Assembly (NCBI RefSeq): GCF_029690045.1
Contig: NZ_CP121464.1
Span: forward strand, 1,922,001 to 1,986,000
Origin: Janthinobacterium rivuli
Lineage (GTDB): Bacteria; Pseudomonadota; Gammaproteobacteria; Burkholderiales; Burkholderiaceae_D
Direction of reading: 5' to 3'
Length of the DNA: 64,000 nucleotides
Position 1 is the stretch's first letter; the number at the start of each line of letters is the position of its first letter. The notes under the pieces are model-generated. The model did not search any database. It was not told where the DNA came from and was given only the letters and a program-made list of their open reading frames with translations. A program made the translations under genes and the position numbers. Below, in pieces: positions 7,753-17,299 of this stretch.

Positions 7753-10049
7753 TTGCGCAGGAATTAGAAGTAAGTTTGCACATGGCGTTTGTCGAAGCTC
7801 GGCAGGCACGGCACGAATTCATCACGGTTGAGCATTTACTGCTGGCACTGCTGGACAATCCCTCCGCTGCCGAGGTGTTGCGTGCCTGCGCGGTCAATAT
7901 AGAGGACCTGCGCAAGACCCTCACCAATTTCATCGGCGATAACACGCCGACCGTGCCTGGCACGGGCGAAGTCGACACCCAGCCGACGCTTGGTTTCCAG
8001 CGCGTGATCCAGCGTGCCATCATGCACGTCCAGTCCGCCTCGAATGGCAAGAAGGAAGTCACGGGCGCCAATGTGCTGGTGGCCATCTTCGGCGAAAAGG
8101 ATTCGCATGCGGTCTACTACCTGCACCAGCAGGGCGTGACGCGCCTGGACGTGGTCAATTTCATTTCGCACGGCGTGCGCAAGGACCAGTCGACGGAAAG
8201 CGCGAAAGCCTCCGAAGGCGTGGAAGAAGCGCCTGTCGATGGCCAGCCGAAGGAAAGCCCGCTCGACCAGTTCACGCAAAACCTGAACAAGGCCGCTGCC
8301 GAAGGCAAGATCGACCCGCTGATCGGGCGCGAGGAAGAAGTCGACCGCGTGATCCAGATCCTGTGCCGCCGCCGCAAGAACAATCCGCTGCTGGTAGGCG
8401 AGGCGGGCGTGGGCAAGACGGCCATCGCCGAAGGCCTCGCTTACCGCATCACGCAAAGCGATGTGCCGGAAATCCTGCAGAATGCCGTCGTGTATTCGCT
8501 GGACATGGGCGCCTTGCTGGCCGGTACCAAATACCGCGGCGACTTCGAACAGCGCCTGAAGGCTGTGCTCAAGCAATTGAAGGACAATCCGAACGGCATC
8601 CTGTTCATCGACGAAATCCACACCATCATCGGTGCGGGTTCGGCGTCGGGCGGCACCCTGGACGCGTCCAACCTGCTGAAACCGGCACTGGCGAATGGTC
8701 AATTGAAATGCATCGGCGCGACCACGTACACGGAATTCCGCGGCGTGTTCGAGAAAGACCATGCGCTCTCCCGCCGCTTCCAGAAAGTGGACGTCAACGA
8801 GCCGACCGTCGAGCAAACCGTGCAAATCTTGCGCGGCCTCAAATCGCGCTTCGAAGAGCACCATGGCGTGAAATACTCGGCCTCGGCCCTGTCGACGGCG
8901 GCCGAACTGGCGGCGCGCTTCATCAACGACCGCCATCTGCCCGACAAGGCGATCGACGTCATCGATGAAGCAGGCGCGGCGCAGCGCATCCTGCCGAAGT
9001 CGAAGCAAAAGAAAACCATCGGCAAGGCCGAGATCGAGGACATCATTGCCAAGATCGCGCGCATTCCGCCGCAAACGGTCAACCAGGACGACCGCAGCAA
9101 GCTGCAGACGATCGACCGCGATTTGCGTAATGTTGTCTTCGGGCAAGATCCCGCCATCGACGCGCTGGCGTCGGCCATCAAGATGGCGCGTGCCGGTCTG
9201 GGCAAGACGGACAAGCCGATCGGTTCCTTCCTGTTCTCCGGTCCGACCGGCGTCGGCAAGACCGAAGTGGCGAAACAGCTGGCCTTCATCCTCGGTATCG
9301 AGCTGATCCGTTTCGACATGTCGGAATACATGGAACGGCACGCCGTCAGCCGTTTGATCGGCGCGCCACCGGGCTACGTTGGTTTCGACCAGGGCGGCTT
9401 GCTGACGGAAGCGATCACCAAGAAGCCGCATGCGGTCTTGCTGCTCGATGAAATTGAAAAAGCCCATCCGGACATTTTCAATATCTTGCTGCAAGTGATG
9501 GATCATGGCACCTTGACGGACAACAATGGCCGCAAAGCCGATTTCCGCAACGTGATCATCATCATGACGACCAATGCGGGCGCGGAAAGCTTGCAAAAGA
9601 CGTCGATCGGCTTCACCAACTCGAAGCAGGCGGGCGACGAGATGGCCGACATCAAGCGCATGTTCACGCCGGAGTTCCGCAACCGTATCGACGCGACCAT
9701 CAGCTTCCGCTCGCTGGACCAGGAAATCATCCTGCGCGTGGTCGACAAGTTCCTGATGCAGCTGGAAGAGCAGTTGCACGAGAAAAAGGTCGAAGCCGTG
9801 TTTACCGAAAAGCTGCGTGCTTTCCTCGGCAAGAAAGGTTTCGATCCGCTCATGGGTGCGCGTCCGATGGCACGTTTGATCCAGGACATGATCCGCAAGG
9901 CCCTGGCCGACGAACTGTTGTTTGGCCGCCTGGTCACCGGCGGACGGGTCACCGTCGACCTCGACGACAAGGACCAGGTCTTGCTGGAATTCCCGGAACC
10001 GCCAGACGCGGCGCCGACGGCTGCGCCGGAAACGGTGGAAGTCGAGTAA
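7749..10049 (+). CDS. clpA: ATP-dependent Clp protease ATP-binding subunit ClpA
   Basis: A 766-residue AAA+ unfoldase that feeds proteins into ClpP. Visible domains: N-terminal Clp repeat (residues 1 to about 145); D1 with Walker A GEAGVGKT and Walker [10 protein letters not shown]2 with Walker A GPTGVGKT and Walker [13 protein letters not shown]; a ClpP-binding loop with the tripeptide IGF in 'TSIGFTNSK'; and the D2 C-domain ([10 protein letters not shown]). The start is the ATG overlapping the clpS stop; the frame is open 75 bp further upstream inside clpS but that part is not ClpA-like. The last 20 residues are Pro/Ala/Glu-rich. Confidence 0.97.
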   Translation: MIAQELEVSLHMAFVEARQARHEFITVEHLLLALLDNPSAAEVLRACAVNIEDLRKTLTNFIGDNTPTVPGTGEVDTQPTLGFQRVIQRAIMHVQSASNGKKEVTGANVLVAIFGEKDSHAVYYLHQQGVTRLDVVNFISHGVRKDQSTESAKASEGVEEAPVDGQPKESPLDQFTQNLNKAAAEGKIDPLIGREEEVDRVIQILCRRRKNNPLLVGEAGVGKTAIAEGLAYRITQSDVPEILQNAVVYSLDMGALLAGTKYRGDFEQRLKAVLKQLKDNPNGILFIDEIHTIIGAGSASGGTLDASNLLKPALANGQLKCIGATTYTEFRGVFEKDHALSRRFQKVDVNEPTVEQTVQILRGLKSRFEEHHGVKYSASALSTAAELAARFINDRHLPDKAIDVIDEAGAAQRILPKSKQKKTIGKAEIEDIIAKIARIPPQTVNQDDRSKLQTIDRDLRNVVFGQDPAIDALASAIKMARAGLGKTDKPIGSFLFSGPTGVGKTEVAKQLAFILGIELIRFDMSEYMERHAVSRLIGAPPGYVGFDQGGLLTEAITKKPHAVLLLDEIEKAHPDIFNILLQVMDHGTLTDNNGRKADFRNVIIIMTTNAGAESLQKTSIGFTNSKQAGDEMADIKRMFTPEFRNRIDATISFRSLDQEIILRVVDKFLMQLEEQLHEKKVEAVFTEKLRAFLGKKGFDPLMGARPMARLIQDMIRKALADELLFGRLVTGGRVTVDLDDKDQVLLEFPEPPDAAPTAAPETVEVE

Positions 10050-10074
10050 TCGCCACCAGCGCCAGCCGCGATCA

Positions 10075-10108
10075 AAAACCCGCCCACGCAAGTGGCGCGG
10101 GTTTTTTT
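10075..10108 (+). terminator. Terminator after clpA
   Basis: The stem AACCCGC/GCGGGTT with inner CCAC/GTGG is followed by a run of seven T. Confidence 0.85.
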
Positions 10109-10227
10109 CGTTTTTATGGGCAATAAAGAAGGTTTTAAGAAGGTTTTCTTTGGTCATAGTTATGCCAGAATTGCTATCCGGTATCGACATGGTGTCCATA
10201 CCGCCTGACCGCCATCTGGATGTCCAC

Positions 10228-13200
10228 ATGAAAATTTCCCGTACTCTCGCCTTCCTGTTGTTTTCCGCCGGCTTGCTGGGTAACGCCGCCGCTGCCGCTG
10301 TTGCCGCCGTGCCTGCCGGCAGCTATTTTCGCTTTCCCGCCGTGCGCGGCGATACCGTCGTCTTCACGGCCGAAGGCGATTTGTGGAAAAGCAATCTGCG
10401 CGGTGGCGCGGCGCAGCGCCTGACCACGCATCCCGGCTATGAAACGAACGCGGCGATTTCGCGCGACGGCCAGTGGATTGCCTTTTCCGCCGCCTATGAA
10501 GGGGCGCAGGAAGCGTATGTGATGCCGCTGGCTGGCGGCTTGCCGCGCCGTATTTCGTATGACAATGGCGGCGTGTTGGTGCTGGGCTGGACGGCGCAGG
10601 GCGAGGTGCTGGTCAGCACGCAAAATACGGATGGCCCCGCTTCGCGCCGCATCGTCGCCGCCATCGATCCCGTGAAACAGACGCGGCGCGTGTTTCCCGT
10701 CGCTGACGCCAACGACGCCGTGCTCGACGACTCTGGCAAGACGCTGTTCTTCACGCGTTTCGGCCTGGCCATGACCAACGACAATGTGCGCAACTACCGG
10801 GGCGGCGCGCATGCGACCCTGTGGCGCTATGACCTCGATGGCAAGGGCGAGGCCGTGCGCATGCATGCGGAGCCTGCTGTGTTGGCTGGCAACAACAAGC
10901 GCCCCATGTGGTGGCAAGGCAGAGTCTATTACATCAGCGACGAGGGCGGCAGCGACAATCTGTGGAGCATGCTGCCGGACGGCTCCGACCGCCGCGCGTT
11001 GACGAGCCACACGCAGTGGGACGTGCGCAATGCGCAGCTGGGCGACGGCAAGATCGTGTATCAACTGGGTGCGGACCTGCAGGTGCTGGACCTGGCGGCA
11101 GGGACGGAGTCATCGCCATTGCCGATCAGCCTCGTGTCCGACTTCGACCAGCAGCGCGCGCGCCAGATCCGCTCGCCACTGGACACCCTCTCCAATGTGC
11201 AGGTGTCGGGCAAGGATGAGCGCATCATCCTCACCGCCCGCGGCAAGGTCAGCATCGCCGGCACGGGCAGTTTGCGCCGAGTCGATATCGCCATTCCCGA
11301 AGGGGCGCGGGCGCGCGACGCCGTCTTTTCCAGCGACGAGAAATCCGTCTTCGCCATCGTCGACACGAGCGGCGAGAATGAGATCTGGAAGTACGCCGCC
11401 GATGGTTCGGGCAAGGGCGAGCAGCTGACGACGCAGGGAGATAATCATCGCTGGAAACTGTATCCATCGCCGGACGGGCGCTGGCTGGCGCACACGGACA
11501 AAAAGGGCCGTTTCTGGCTGCTGGACCTGGCGACCAGGGGCAACCAGCTGATCGACGATGCGGGCAAGGCCGGCGTGGACAAGCATGACGAAGTGCAATG
11601 GTCGCCCGACAGCCATAACCTGGCCATCGTGCGCGTGGCCAGCAACGAGCAGCGCGAGCAGATCGGCTTGTACAACCTCGCATCGAAGCAGCTGCAATTC
11701 GTCACCAGCGACCGTTATACGTCCGGTTCACCCGTGTTTTCGCCCGACGGCAAGTGGTTGTATTTCATGTCGGCGCGCAATTTCCAGCTGGCCAACGGCT
11801 CGCCGTGGGGTGATCGCAACATGGGCCCCGTGTTCGACAAGCGCATCGGCGTATATGCGCTGGCGCTGCAGCCGGGCAACCGTTTCCCGTTCCAGCCCGA
11901 CGACGAGCTGAGCCGTCCGGGAGTGAAACCGGCCGAAACGGATGGTGAAAAGGCGGCCGAACAGGCGGCGGAAAAAGCATTGGAAAAGGCCGGCGGCAAG
12001 GGCGCCGTGAAAAAGGCGCCAGCCGCCTTGCCTGCCATCGTCAGCCAGGGCCTGGCCGAGCGCCTGTATGAAGTGCCGCTGGCGGCGGGCAATTACAGCG
12101 CGCTGGCCGCTGACGACAAGCGCCTGTATTTCCTGGAACGGGAAAGTGGCGAGAACAAGTCCAGCCTGAAGACCTTGGCGATTGGCAATACCGGCTCCAA
12201 GCCGGAACTGCTGGTGGCCAATGTGCGCGAATTCGACCTGGCGCAGGATAAAAAGCATCTGTATTACCGTACTGCGGCCGCCACCGGCCCGGGCGAGATG
12301 CTGGTGATCGAGTCGGGCGCCAAGCTGCCGGCGGACCTGTCGAAGGCCAAGGTCAAGGTCGACGACTGGACGTTCGTGTCGAATCCGCGCCTGGAATGGA
12401 AGCAGATGTTCAACGATGCGTGGCGTTTGCACCGCGACTTCCTGTACGACGCGAAGATGCGCGGCGTGAACTGGAAGGCGGCGCGCGACAAATACGCGCC
12501 GCTGGTCGAGCGGGTCACGGACCGTGCCGAACTCAATGATGTACTCGGCATGATGGTGGCCGAAGTGGGCGCCCTGCATTCGCAGATCCGTCCCGGCGAA
12601 TTGCGCCGCACGGAGCAGGAAGGCACGCCGGCGGGCCTCGGCGCCGTGCTGGCGCGCACCGGCGAGGGCTACCGGGTCGAACATGTCTACCGCAGCGAAG
12701 CGGAATTGCCCTCGGCGCGCGCGCCGCTGTCGCGCCCCGAAGTGGATGTGAAGGCGGGCGACGTGATCACGGCCGTCAACGGCAAGGACGTGCTGGCCGC
12801 GCGCGACATCAGCGATTTGCTGCTGAACCAGGCCGACAAGCAGGTGCTGCTGCAGGTCAAACGGAGTAATGGAAAAGGGGGCGCGCCGCGCGCCGTCATC
12901 GTCACGCCCGTGAACATGGCGAAACAGACGGCGCTGCGCTATGGCGACTGGGAACTGAGCCGCGCCGAGCAGGTGGCGGCCGCCTCGCAGGGACGCATCG
13001 GCTACCTGCATTTGCGCGCCATGGGCGCCAATGACATCGCCTCGTTCGCGCGCGATTTTTACGCCAACATCAACCGCGAAGGCTTGATCATCGACGTGCG
13101 GCGCAATAACGGCGGCAATATCGACAGCTGGATCATTGAAAAGCTGCTGCGCAAGGCCTGGGCCTACTGGGCGCCGCCTGGCGTGCAGCCGTCGTCGAAC

Positions 13201-13593
13201 ATGCAGAACACCTTCCGCGGCCATTTGGTGGTGCTGGTCGATGAACTCACGTATTCCGATGGCGAGACTTTCGCCGCCGGCATCAAGGCATTGAAACTGG
13301 CGCCGCTGGTGGGCAAGCGCACGGCCGGCGCCGGCGTCTGGCTCAGCGACAATACGCGCCTGGCCGACAATGGCATGGCGCGCGTGGCGGAAAACGGCCA
13401 GTTCGGCATCGACGGCCAGTGGCTGATCGAAGGCGTGGGCGTGGTGCCGGACGTCGAGGTGGAAAACCCGCCGCACGCCACCTTCAATGGCGCCGACCGC
13501 CAGCTGGAAGTGGCGCTCGACATGCTGGCGAAAAAGCTCAAGGAGCAGCCGCGCCCCGCTTTCCAGGCGCAGCCGATTCCCGCGCTGAAATAG
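10228..13593 (+). CDS. Tricorn-protease-like S41 peptidase with PDZ domain
   Basis: A 1121-residue exported protein related to archaeal tricorn protease. Order of parts: signal peptide (1 to about 27); two beta-propeller-like regions with WD40/PD40 repeats (about 30-690), including segments such as 'SPDGRWLAHTD' and 'FSPDGKWLYFMSARN'; an Ala/Lys/Glu-rich insert (about 570-605); a tricorn C1-like region with His-Ser in 'GALHSQI' (about 784); a PDZ domain (about 800-890); and an S41 catalytic core with 'YSDGETFA' (Ser near 1010) and a downstream Glu in 'IEGVGVVPDVEVEN' (about 1068). These match the tricorn Ser-His-Ser-Glu arrangement, so it is probably active as a carboxy-processing or oligopeptide-releasing protease. 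The ATG at 10228 is chosen because it begins the signal peptide. The gene stands alone and is convergent with the LytTR regulator gene. Confidence 0.88.
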   Translation: MKISRTLAFLLFSAGLLGNAAAAAVAAVPAGSYFRFPAVRGDTVVFTAEGDLWKSNLRGGAAQRLTTHPGYETNAAISRDGQWIAFSAAYEGAQEAYVMPLAGGLPRRISYDNGGVLVLGWTAQGEVLVSTQNTDGPASRRIVAAIDPVKQTRRVFPVADANDAVLDDSGKTLFFTRFGLAMTNDNVRNYRGGAHATLWRYDLDGKGEAVRMHAEPAVLAGNNKRPMWWQGRVYYISDEGGSDNLWSMLPDGSDRRALTSHTQWDVRNAQLGDGKIVYQLGADLQVLDLAAGTESSPLPISLVSDFDQQRARQIRSPLDTLSNVQVSGKDERIILTARGKVSIAGTGSLRRVDIAIPEGARARDAVFSSDEKSVFAIVDTSGENEIWKYAADGSGKGEQLTTQGDNHRWKLYPSPDGRWLAHTDKKGRFWLLDLATRGNQLIDDAGKAGVDKHDEVQWSPDSHNLAIVRVASNEQREQIGLYNLASKQLQFVTSDRYTSGSPVFSPDGKWLYFMSARNFQLANGSPWGDRNMGPVFDKRIGVYALALQPGNRFPFQPDDELSRPGVKPAETDGEKAAEQAAEKALEKAGGKGAVKKAPAALPAIVSQGLAERLYEVPLAAGNYSALAADDKRLYFLERESGENKSSLKTLAIGNTGSKPELLVANVREFDLAQDKKHLYYRTAAATGPGEMLVIESGAKLPADLSKAKVKVDDWTFVSNPRLEWKQMFNDAWRLHRDFLYDAKMRGVNWKAARDKYAPLVERVTDRAELNDVLGMMVAEVGALHSQIRPGELRRTEQEGTPAGLGAVLARTGEGYRVEHVYRSEAELPSARAPLSRPEVDVKAGDVITAVNGKDVLAARDISDLLLNQADKQVLLQVKRSNGKGGAPRAVIVTPVNMAKQTALRYGDWELSRAEQVAAASQGRIGYLHLRAMGANDIASFARDFYANINREGLIIDVRRNNGGNIDSWIIEKLLRKAWAYWAPPGVQPSSNMQNTFRGHLVVLVDELTYSDGETFAAGIKALKLAPLVGKRTAGAGVWLSDNTRLADNGMARVAENGQFGIDGQWLIEGVGVVPDVEVENPPHATFNGADRQLEVALDMLAKKLKEQPRPAFQAQPIPALK

Positions 13594-13598
13594 TTCCG

Positions 13599-14318
13599 CT
13601 ACAGGCCGCAGGCGGCCTTGAACTGCTGCGCGCGGCGGCGCGACACCTCGACCACGCTGCCGTCCTGCAGGTGCAGGGCTAGGCCATCGGCGGCATTTGG
13701 CGCCAGCCGCGCCACCTGTGCCAGGTTGACGATCTGGCGCCGGTTGGCGCGCAGGAACAGGGCAGGATCGAGCTTTTCTTCCAGCTGGTTCAGGGTGCGC
13801 AGCATCAGCGGACGCTCTGCACCGAAATGCACGCGCGTGTAGTTGCCTTCCGATTCCAGCAGGCGGATATCGTCAAACGCCACGAACCAGCAGCGTTCCC
13901 CGTCCTTGATGAAGACCTTGCGCGGCGCGGGCGGCGGCACGGCTTGCGCCCGCGCACCGGCACGCGCCAGCGCCGTGGCCAGGCGCGCCGCCTGCACGGG
14001 TTTTTGCAGGTAGTCGAGGGCGCTGACCTCGAACGCCTGCAGCGCGTACTGGTCGAAGGCCGTGCAAAAGATGACGTCGGGCGCATCATCGAGCGCGGCC
14101 AGCAGGTCGAAGCCGGAGCCGCCCGGCATCTGCACGTCGAGCAGCAGCAGGTCGGGGCGCAGCTTGCCGATCTGCGCGACGGCGTCGGCCGCGCTGGCCG
14201 CCTCGCCCACGATCTCCACGACGCCTTGCTGCACATGCGGCGCCAGCAGCCGCCGCAGCTCGGCGCGCGCCAGGCGCTCGTCATCGACCAGCATTACCTT
14301 CAGCGGCGATCCGTTCAT
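13599..14318 (-). CDS. LytTR-family response regulator
   Basis: A 239-residue DNA-binding response regulator of the LytR/AlgR type. The receiver domain (about 5-120) has the acidic pair in 'VMLVDDERLARAE', the phospho-accepting Asp in 'LLLLDVQMPGGSG' and the Lys in 'LQKPV'. The LytTR DNA-binding domain (about 138-236) contains 'IRLLESEGNYTRVHF' and 'FLRANRRQIVNL'. Its start overlaps the end of the upstream kinase gene by 4 bp (14315-14318), so the two are translationally coupled and form a two-component system. The signal and target genes are unknown; an alpha/beta hydrolase heads the operon. Confidence 0.93.
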   Translation of the reverse strand: MNGSPLKVMLVDDERLARAELRRLLAPHVQQGVVEIVGEAASAADAVAQIGKLRPDLLLLDVQMPGGSGFDLLAALDDAPDVIFCTAFDQYALQAFEVSALDYLQKPVQAARLATALARAGARAQAVPPPAPRKVFIKDGERCWFVAFDDIRLLESEGNYTRVHFGAERPLMLRTLNQLEEKLDPALFLRANRRQIVNLAQVARLAPNAADGLALHLQDGSVVEVSRRRAQQFKAACGL

Positions 14319-15364
14319 GCCGGCTCCGGCAAGTCGATGGTGGCATATACCCAGCCCGCCTGCTGGCGCAGTTCCAGGCTGGCGCGCTCGCCGCAGGCCA
14401 GTTGCAGGCGCTGGCGCGCATTGCGCAGGCCGATGCCGGTGGAGCCGGATGCGCCGCGCAGCTCACCCGTATTGGCCACCTCGATCCGCAGCATGTCCGT
14501 GTCGGCGCCGCGGCGCGCCGCGATGCGGATGTCGCCGCCCTCGGCGCTCGCTTCGACGCCGTATTTGACGGCGTTTTCCACCAGCGTTTGCAGGGCCATG
14601 GGCGGCACGCGCGCGTGCTCCAGGCCGGGGAGAATGTCGAAGCTGACGCGCAGGCGTTCCTCGAAGCGACTCTGTTCGATGGCCAGGTAGGCGCGCACGG
14701 CGTCCAGTTCTGCCGCCAGCGGCACCGTGGCGTGCTGGCTGGACTGCAGCGCGTGGCGCATCAGGCCGGCCAGCTGGTCGATCATGTGCGCGGCCGCTTC
14801 GCGGTCTTCGAAGATCAGTGCGCGCACGCTATTGAGGCTGTTGAAGAAGAAATGCGGATTGACTTGCGCCTGCAGGGCGCGCAACTGGGCGTCCTTGGCC
14901 AGCACTTCCAGGCGCAGCGCCTCGGCCTCGAAGCGGCTGGCGCGGCGCAGCGACAGCGCGGTGAAGTAGAACACCGTCCAGGTCAGGAATACCCCGAACC
15001 AGAACAGCAGGGCGCCGGGCAGCCAGGCGATGCCGCGAATGGTGTGCGGCGGATACATGACGTGGAAGGCGCTCGCCACGCTGGCCGTCTGGATGGCGGC
15101 CAGCACGATCAGCGACGGCACGATGCGTGTCCAGCGCAGACCTTTCGCCGCCCAGCCGCGCCGCTGCAGGACGCCATGCCACAGGTGCGACAGCAGCAGC
15201 CCGCCCAGCGAGCCCCAGCCGGCAATCGTCACGACGGTGCGCAGCTGCGTGGAGCCGCCATACACGCTGTTGAACAGGGTGAGCGCGCCCCAGCCGGCCA
15301 GCTGGAAGGTCCAGTACCAGTTGATCCTGGCCAGCAGCGGCGGCCGTTGCAAGGGCGTGTTCAC
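14315..15364 (-). CDS. LytS/YehU-type membrane sensor histidine kinase
   Basis: A 349-residue kinase with four hydrophobic segments in the first 155 residues, a short coiled coil, the His_kinase domain with phospho-accepting His in 'QAQVNPHFFFNSLNSV', an N box in 'LQTLVENAVKYGVE' and a C-terminal G-box region ('STGIGLRNARQRL'). It is the partner of the LytTR regulator that overlaps its 3' end. It starts only 3 bp after the stop of the hydrolase gene, so the three genes form one operon. There is no extracellular sensing domain of any size; sensing must be in or at the membrane. Confidence 0.92.
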   Translation of the reverse strand: MNTPLQRPPLLARINWYWTFQLAGWGALTLFNSVYGGSTQLRTVVTIAGWGSLGGLLLSHLWHGVLQRRGWAAKGLRWTRIVPSLIVLAAIQTASVASAFHVMYPPHTIRGIAWLPGALLFWFGVFLTWTVFYFTALSLRRASRFEAEALRLEVLAKDAQLRALQAQVNPHFFFNSLNSVRALIFEDREAAAHMIDQLAGLMRHALQSSQHATVPLAAELDAVRAYLAIEQSRFEERLRVSFDILPGLEHARVPPMALQTLVENAVKYGVEASAEGGDIRIAARRGADTDMLRIEVANTGELRGASGSTGIGLRNARQRLQLACGERASLELRQQAGWVYATIDLPEPA

Positions 15365-15367
15365 TGC

Positions 15368-16240
15368 CTAGTCCAGGAACTGTTCGATGCGCGCATGCAT
15401 CCAGTCCGGCTGGTCGTACATGATGAAGTGGCGCGCCGTGTCGGCCAGCGCGACTTGTACGCCGGGCAGCTGTGCATACTGCTGCTGGAAGGTAGCCTCG
15501 ATGGCGGCGCGCGGCGCAAAGTCCTTGTAGGCGATCCAGGTGCCCAGCACCAGGGTCGGCGATTTGATTTTCGCCACGTCCTGGCGCAGGTCGCTGGCCA
15601 TCAGGGTGCCCATGGCCTTGATCACCGTCTCGCGGTCCGAGCGCTGGCCCCAGCCGATGATGCGTTCCACGTCGGCCGGCGCGCTGGCCATGCTGGTCAC
15701 GGCGCGGCGCTGGCTGGCGGCGTAGGTGGCGCCATCCTGCGCGCGCATGGCCGATTGCATCTGCGTCGCCATGGCTTGCAGCTGGGGCGGCGTGATGGAG
15801 GGCAGTTGCGTCGCGCCCAGCGCCGGCAGCGAGTCGACGATCACCAGCTTGCCCGTTTGCGCCGGATGGTCGATGGCCATTTTCAGGGCCAGGAAGCCGC
15901 CCAGACTATGTCCGATGATGGCCGGCTGGCCCAGTTTTTGGGTGCCGATGTAGTCGGCCAGTTGCTGCTCCGCCTGCGCCAGCAAGTCGCCTTCGATGGG
16001 CGCCGCGCCGGCAAAGCCGGCCAGTGTCAGCACGTGGCATTGGCGTGCGGCTTGTGGGCCGCACAGGCGCGCCACCGTGCCTTGCCACACTTCGCCGGAC
16101 GACGCCAGGCCGGGAATCAGGATCAGCGGCCGGCCTTGTCCGGTGACTTCGACCGTGAAGGCCTTGGGGGCGGCGGCCTGGCTGGCGCCTGCCGCCAGCA
16201 GGGCACTAGATAAGATCAAGGTTTGCAGTGTTCGTTTCAT
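15368..16240 (-). CDS. Exported alpha/beta hydrolase
   Basis: A 290-residue alpha/beta-hydrolase-fold protein with a signal peptide (1 to about 24, ASQAAA). The oxyanion-hole region is 'ILIPGLASSGEVW', the nucleophile elbow is 'IIGHSLGGFLAL' (Ser), an acid candidate lies in the second half, and the catalytic His is 'TARHFIMYDQPDW'. The substrate cannot be told. The ATG at 16240 has a very strong AAGGAGGAG site; an upstream in-frame start at 16264 does not. It is the first gene of the hydrolase/kinase/regulator operon, so the two-component system may respond to or control this activity. Confidence 0.88.
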   Translation of the reverse strand: MKRTLQTLILSSALLAAGASQAAAPKAFTVEVTGQGRPLILIPGLASSGEVWQGTVARLCGPQAARQCHVLTLAGFAGAAPIEGDLLAQAEQQLADYIGTQKLGQPAIIGHSLGGFLALKMAIDHPAQTGKLVIVDSLPALGATQLPSITPPQLQAMATQMQSAMRAQDGATYAASQRRAVTSMASAPADVERIIGWGQRSDRETVIKAMGTLMASDLRQDVAKIKSPTLVLGTWIAYKDFAPRAAIEATFQQQYAQLPGVQVALADTARHFIMYDQPDWMHARIEQFLD

Positions 16241-16330
16241 GGGGTACTCCTCCTTGACGACCATGCTAGCGGCACAGGCGTGCGGCTGCCAGCGCCGCGG
16301 GATGAACGGCGGCAGGGCGGGATGAGCGGT

Positions 16331-17275
16331 TCATATCCACACATCCTGGTCCTGGCAATGGTCGGGAAGGTAGGTCAGGTACTGCACCATGCGCGGCGCC
16401 GGGCCGTGGTTGGGCGTTGCGCAGTGGGGCAGCGCCTGGTGCCAGATGATGAAATCGCCGGCCATGCCTTCGACGGGCACGGGCCGCAAATTGTCGACGG
16501 CCCATTCGCGCGGCTGGCGGCCCGGCGGCACTTGCCGCAGCCAGCCGGCCATGTGGTGCTGGAAGCCGGGCACGCAGTGAAAGGCGCCGTGCTGCGCCGG
16601 ACAGTCGCTCAGGTACAGCATGCCTTGCAGCTTGAAGGGAATCGGCAGTTGCAGGCTGACGTCCCAGTGCAGGGCGCTGCCAGGGAAGCTGTGCTGCGGC
16701 GTTTGCGGCGGATTGAAGCTGACCTTGTCGATGCTGGCGTAGATGCCGGTGCCAGTGCCAGTGCCGATGCCGGTGTCATATAGCTGCTGACAGGCGTGGC
16801 GGATGTGCGCATTGTGGCGGTTTTCCTCGAGGGCCGGATGGTCGGAAAACTGCAGCATCAGGCCCCGCTTGCCCGGGTGCGGCCGGTACCACGACGCGGC
16901 ATCATCGGGACTGGCGTCCAGATAGTCCCAGATGGCTGCCCGGGCTGCCTCGCACTGCGCGCGTGGCACGGCGCCGCGCAGCACCAGATAGCCGTGCTCC
17001 TCGAAATGGCGCAGCTCGGCGGCGGACAGCACGTCCTGGTGCGCGCTGGCGGCGTGCGCCGGGCGCACGCGCGTGCGGCCAGCCAGCCACGCCTGGAAAG
17101 CTTCCAGGGTAGGGCGCTGCTGGAACAGGAACTGCATGGCGTCTTCCATGGAAATGCCGCGCGCGTACAGCGCCTTGATGTCCTGGTGGTCGCGCGCCAG
17201 TCCCTGGTTGCCGGTCGCGCCAGCGTGTCCCGTGCAGCGTTGCCATAATTCGTGCAAGTGAGGCCAGTCGTCCAT
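16331..17275 (-). CDS. Phytanoyl-CoA dioxygenase (PhyH) family protein
   Basis: A 314-residue Fe(II)/2-oxoglutarate-dependent dioxygenase-like protein. An N-terminal extension (about 1-78) precedes a PhyH domain that starts around 'LRHFEEHGYLVLRGAVPR'. The probable iron ligands are His and Asp in 'SALHWDVSLQ' and a distal His in 'DFIIWHQALPHCA'; a later Arg ('APRMVQYLTY') could bind 2-oxoglutarate. The substrate is unknown. It lies 24 bp downstream of a PrpR-like activator gene on the same strand and is probably cotranscribed with it. Residues around 165-175 are an unusual Gly-Thr run encoded by a hexanucleotide repeat. Confidence 0.85.
   Translation of the reverse strand: MDDWPHLHELWQRCTGHAGATGNQGLARDHQDIKALYARGISMEDAMQFLFQQRPTLEAFQAWLAGRTRVRPAHAASAHQDVLSAAELRHFEEHGYLVLRGAVPRAQCEAARAAIWDYLDASPDDAASWYRPHPGKRGLMLQFSDHPALEENRHNAHIRHACQQLYDTGIGTGTGTGIYASIDKVSFNPPQTPQHSFPGSALHWDVSLQLPIPFKLQGMLYLSDCPAQHGAFHCVPGFQHHMAGWLRQVPPGRQPREWAVDNLRPVPVEGMAGDFIIWHQALPHCATPNHGPAPRMVQYLTYLPDHCQDQDVWI
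16741..16776. repeat. In-frame hexanucleotide tandem repeat inside the PhyH gene
   Basis: Six consecutive 6-nt units related to CGGTGC/CAGTGC encode alternating Gly-Thr/Gly-Ile residues on the minus strand. Changes in copy number would keep the frame. Confidence 0.7.
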
Positions 17276-17299
17276 GGTGTTTTGGGTATGGTTGAAAAA

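Noticed and set aside
7836..10229. Long antisense frames over clpA and (5468-6829) over icd
   Set aside because: Same artefact of GC-rich third positions; no ribosome binding sites or domains.
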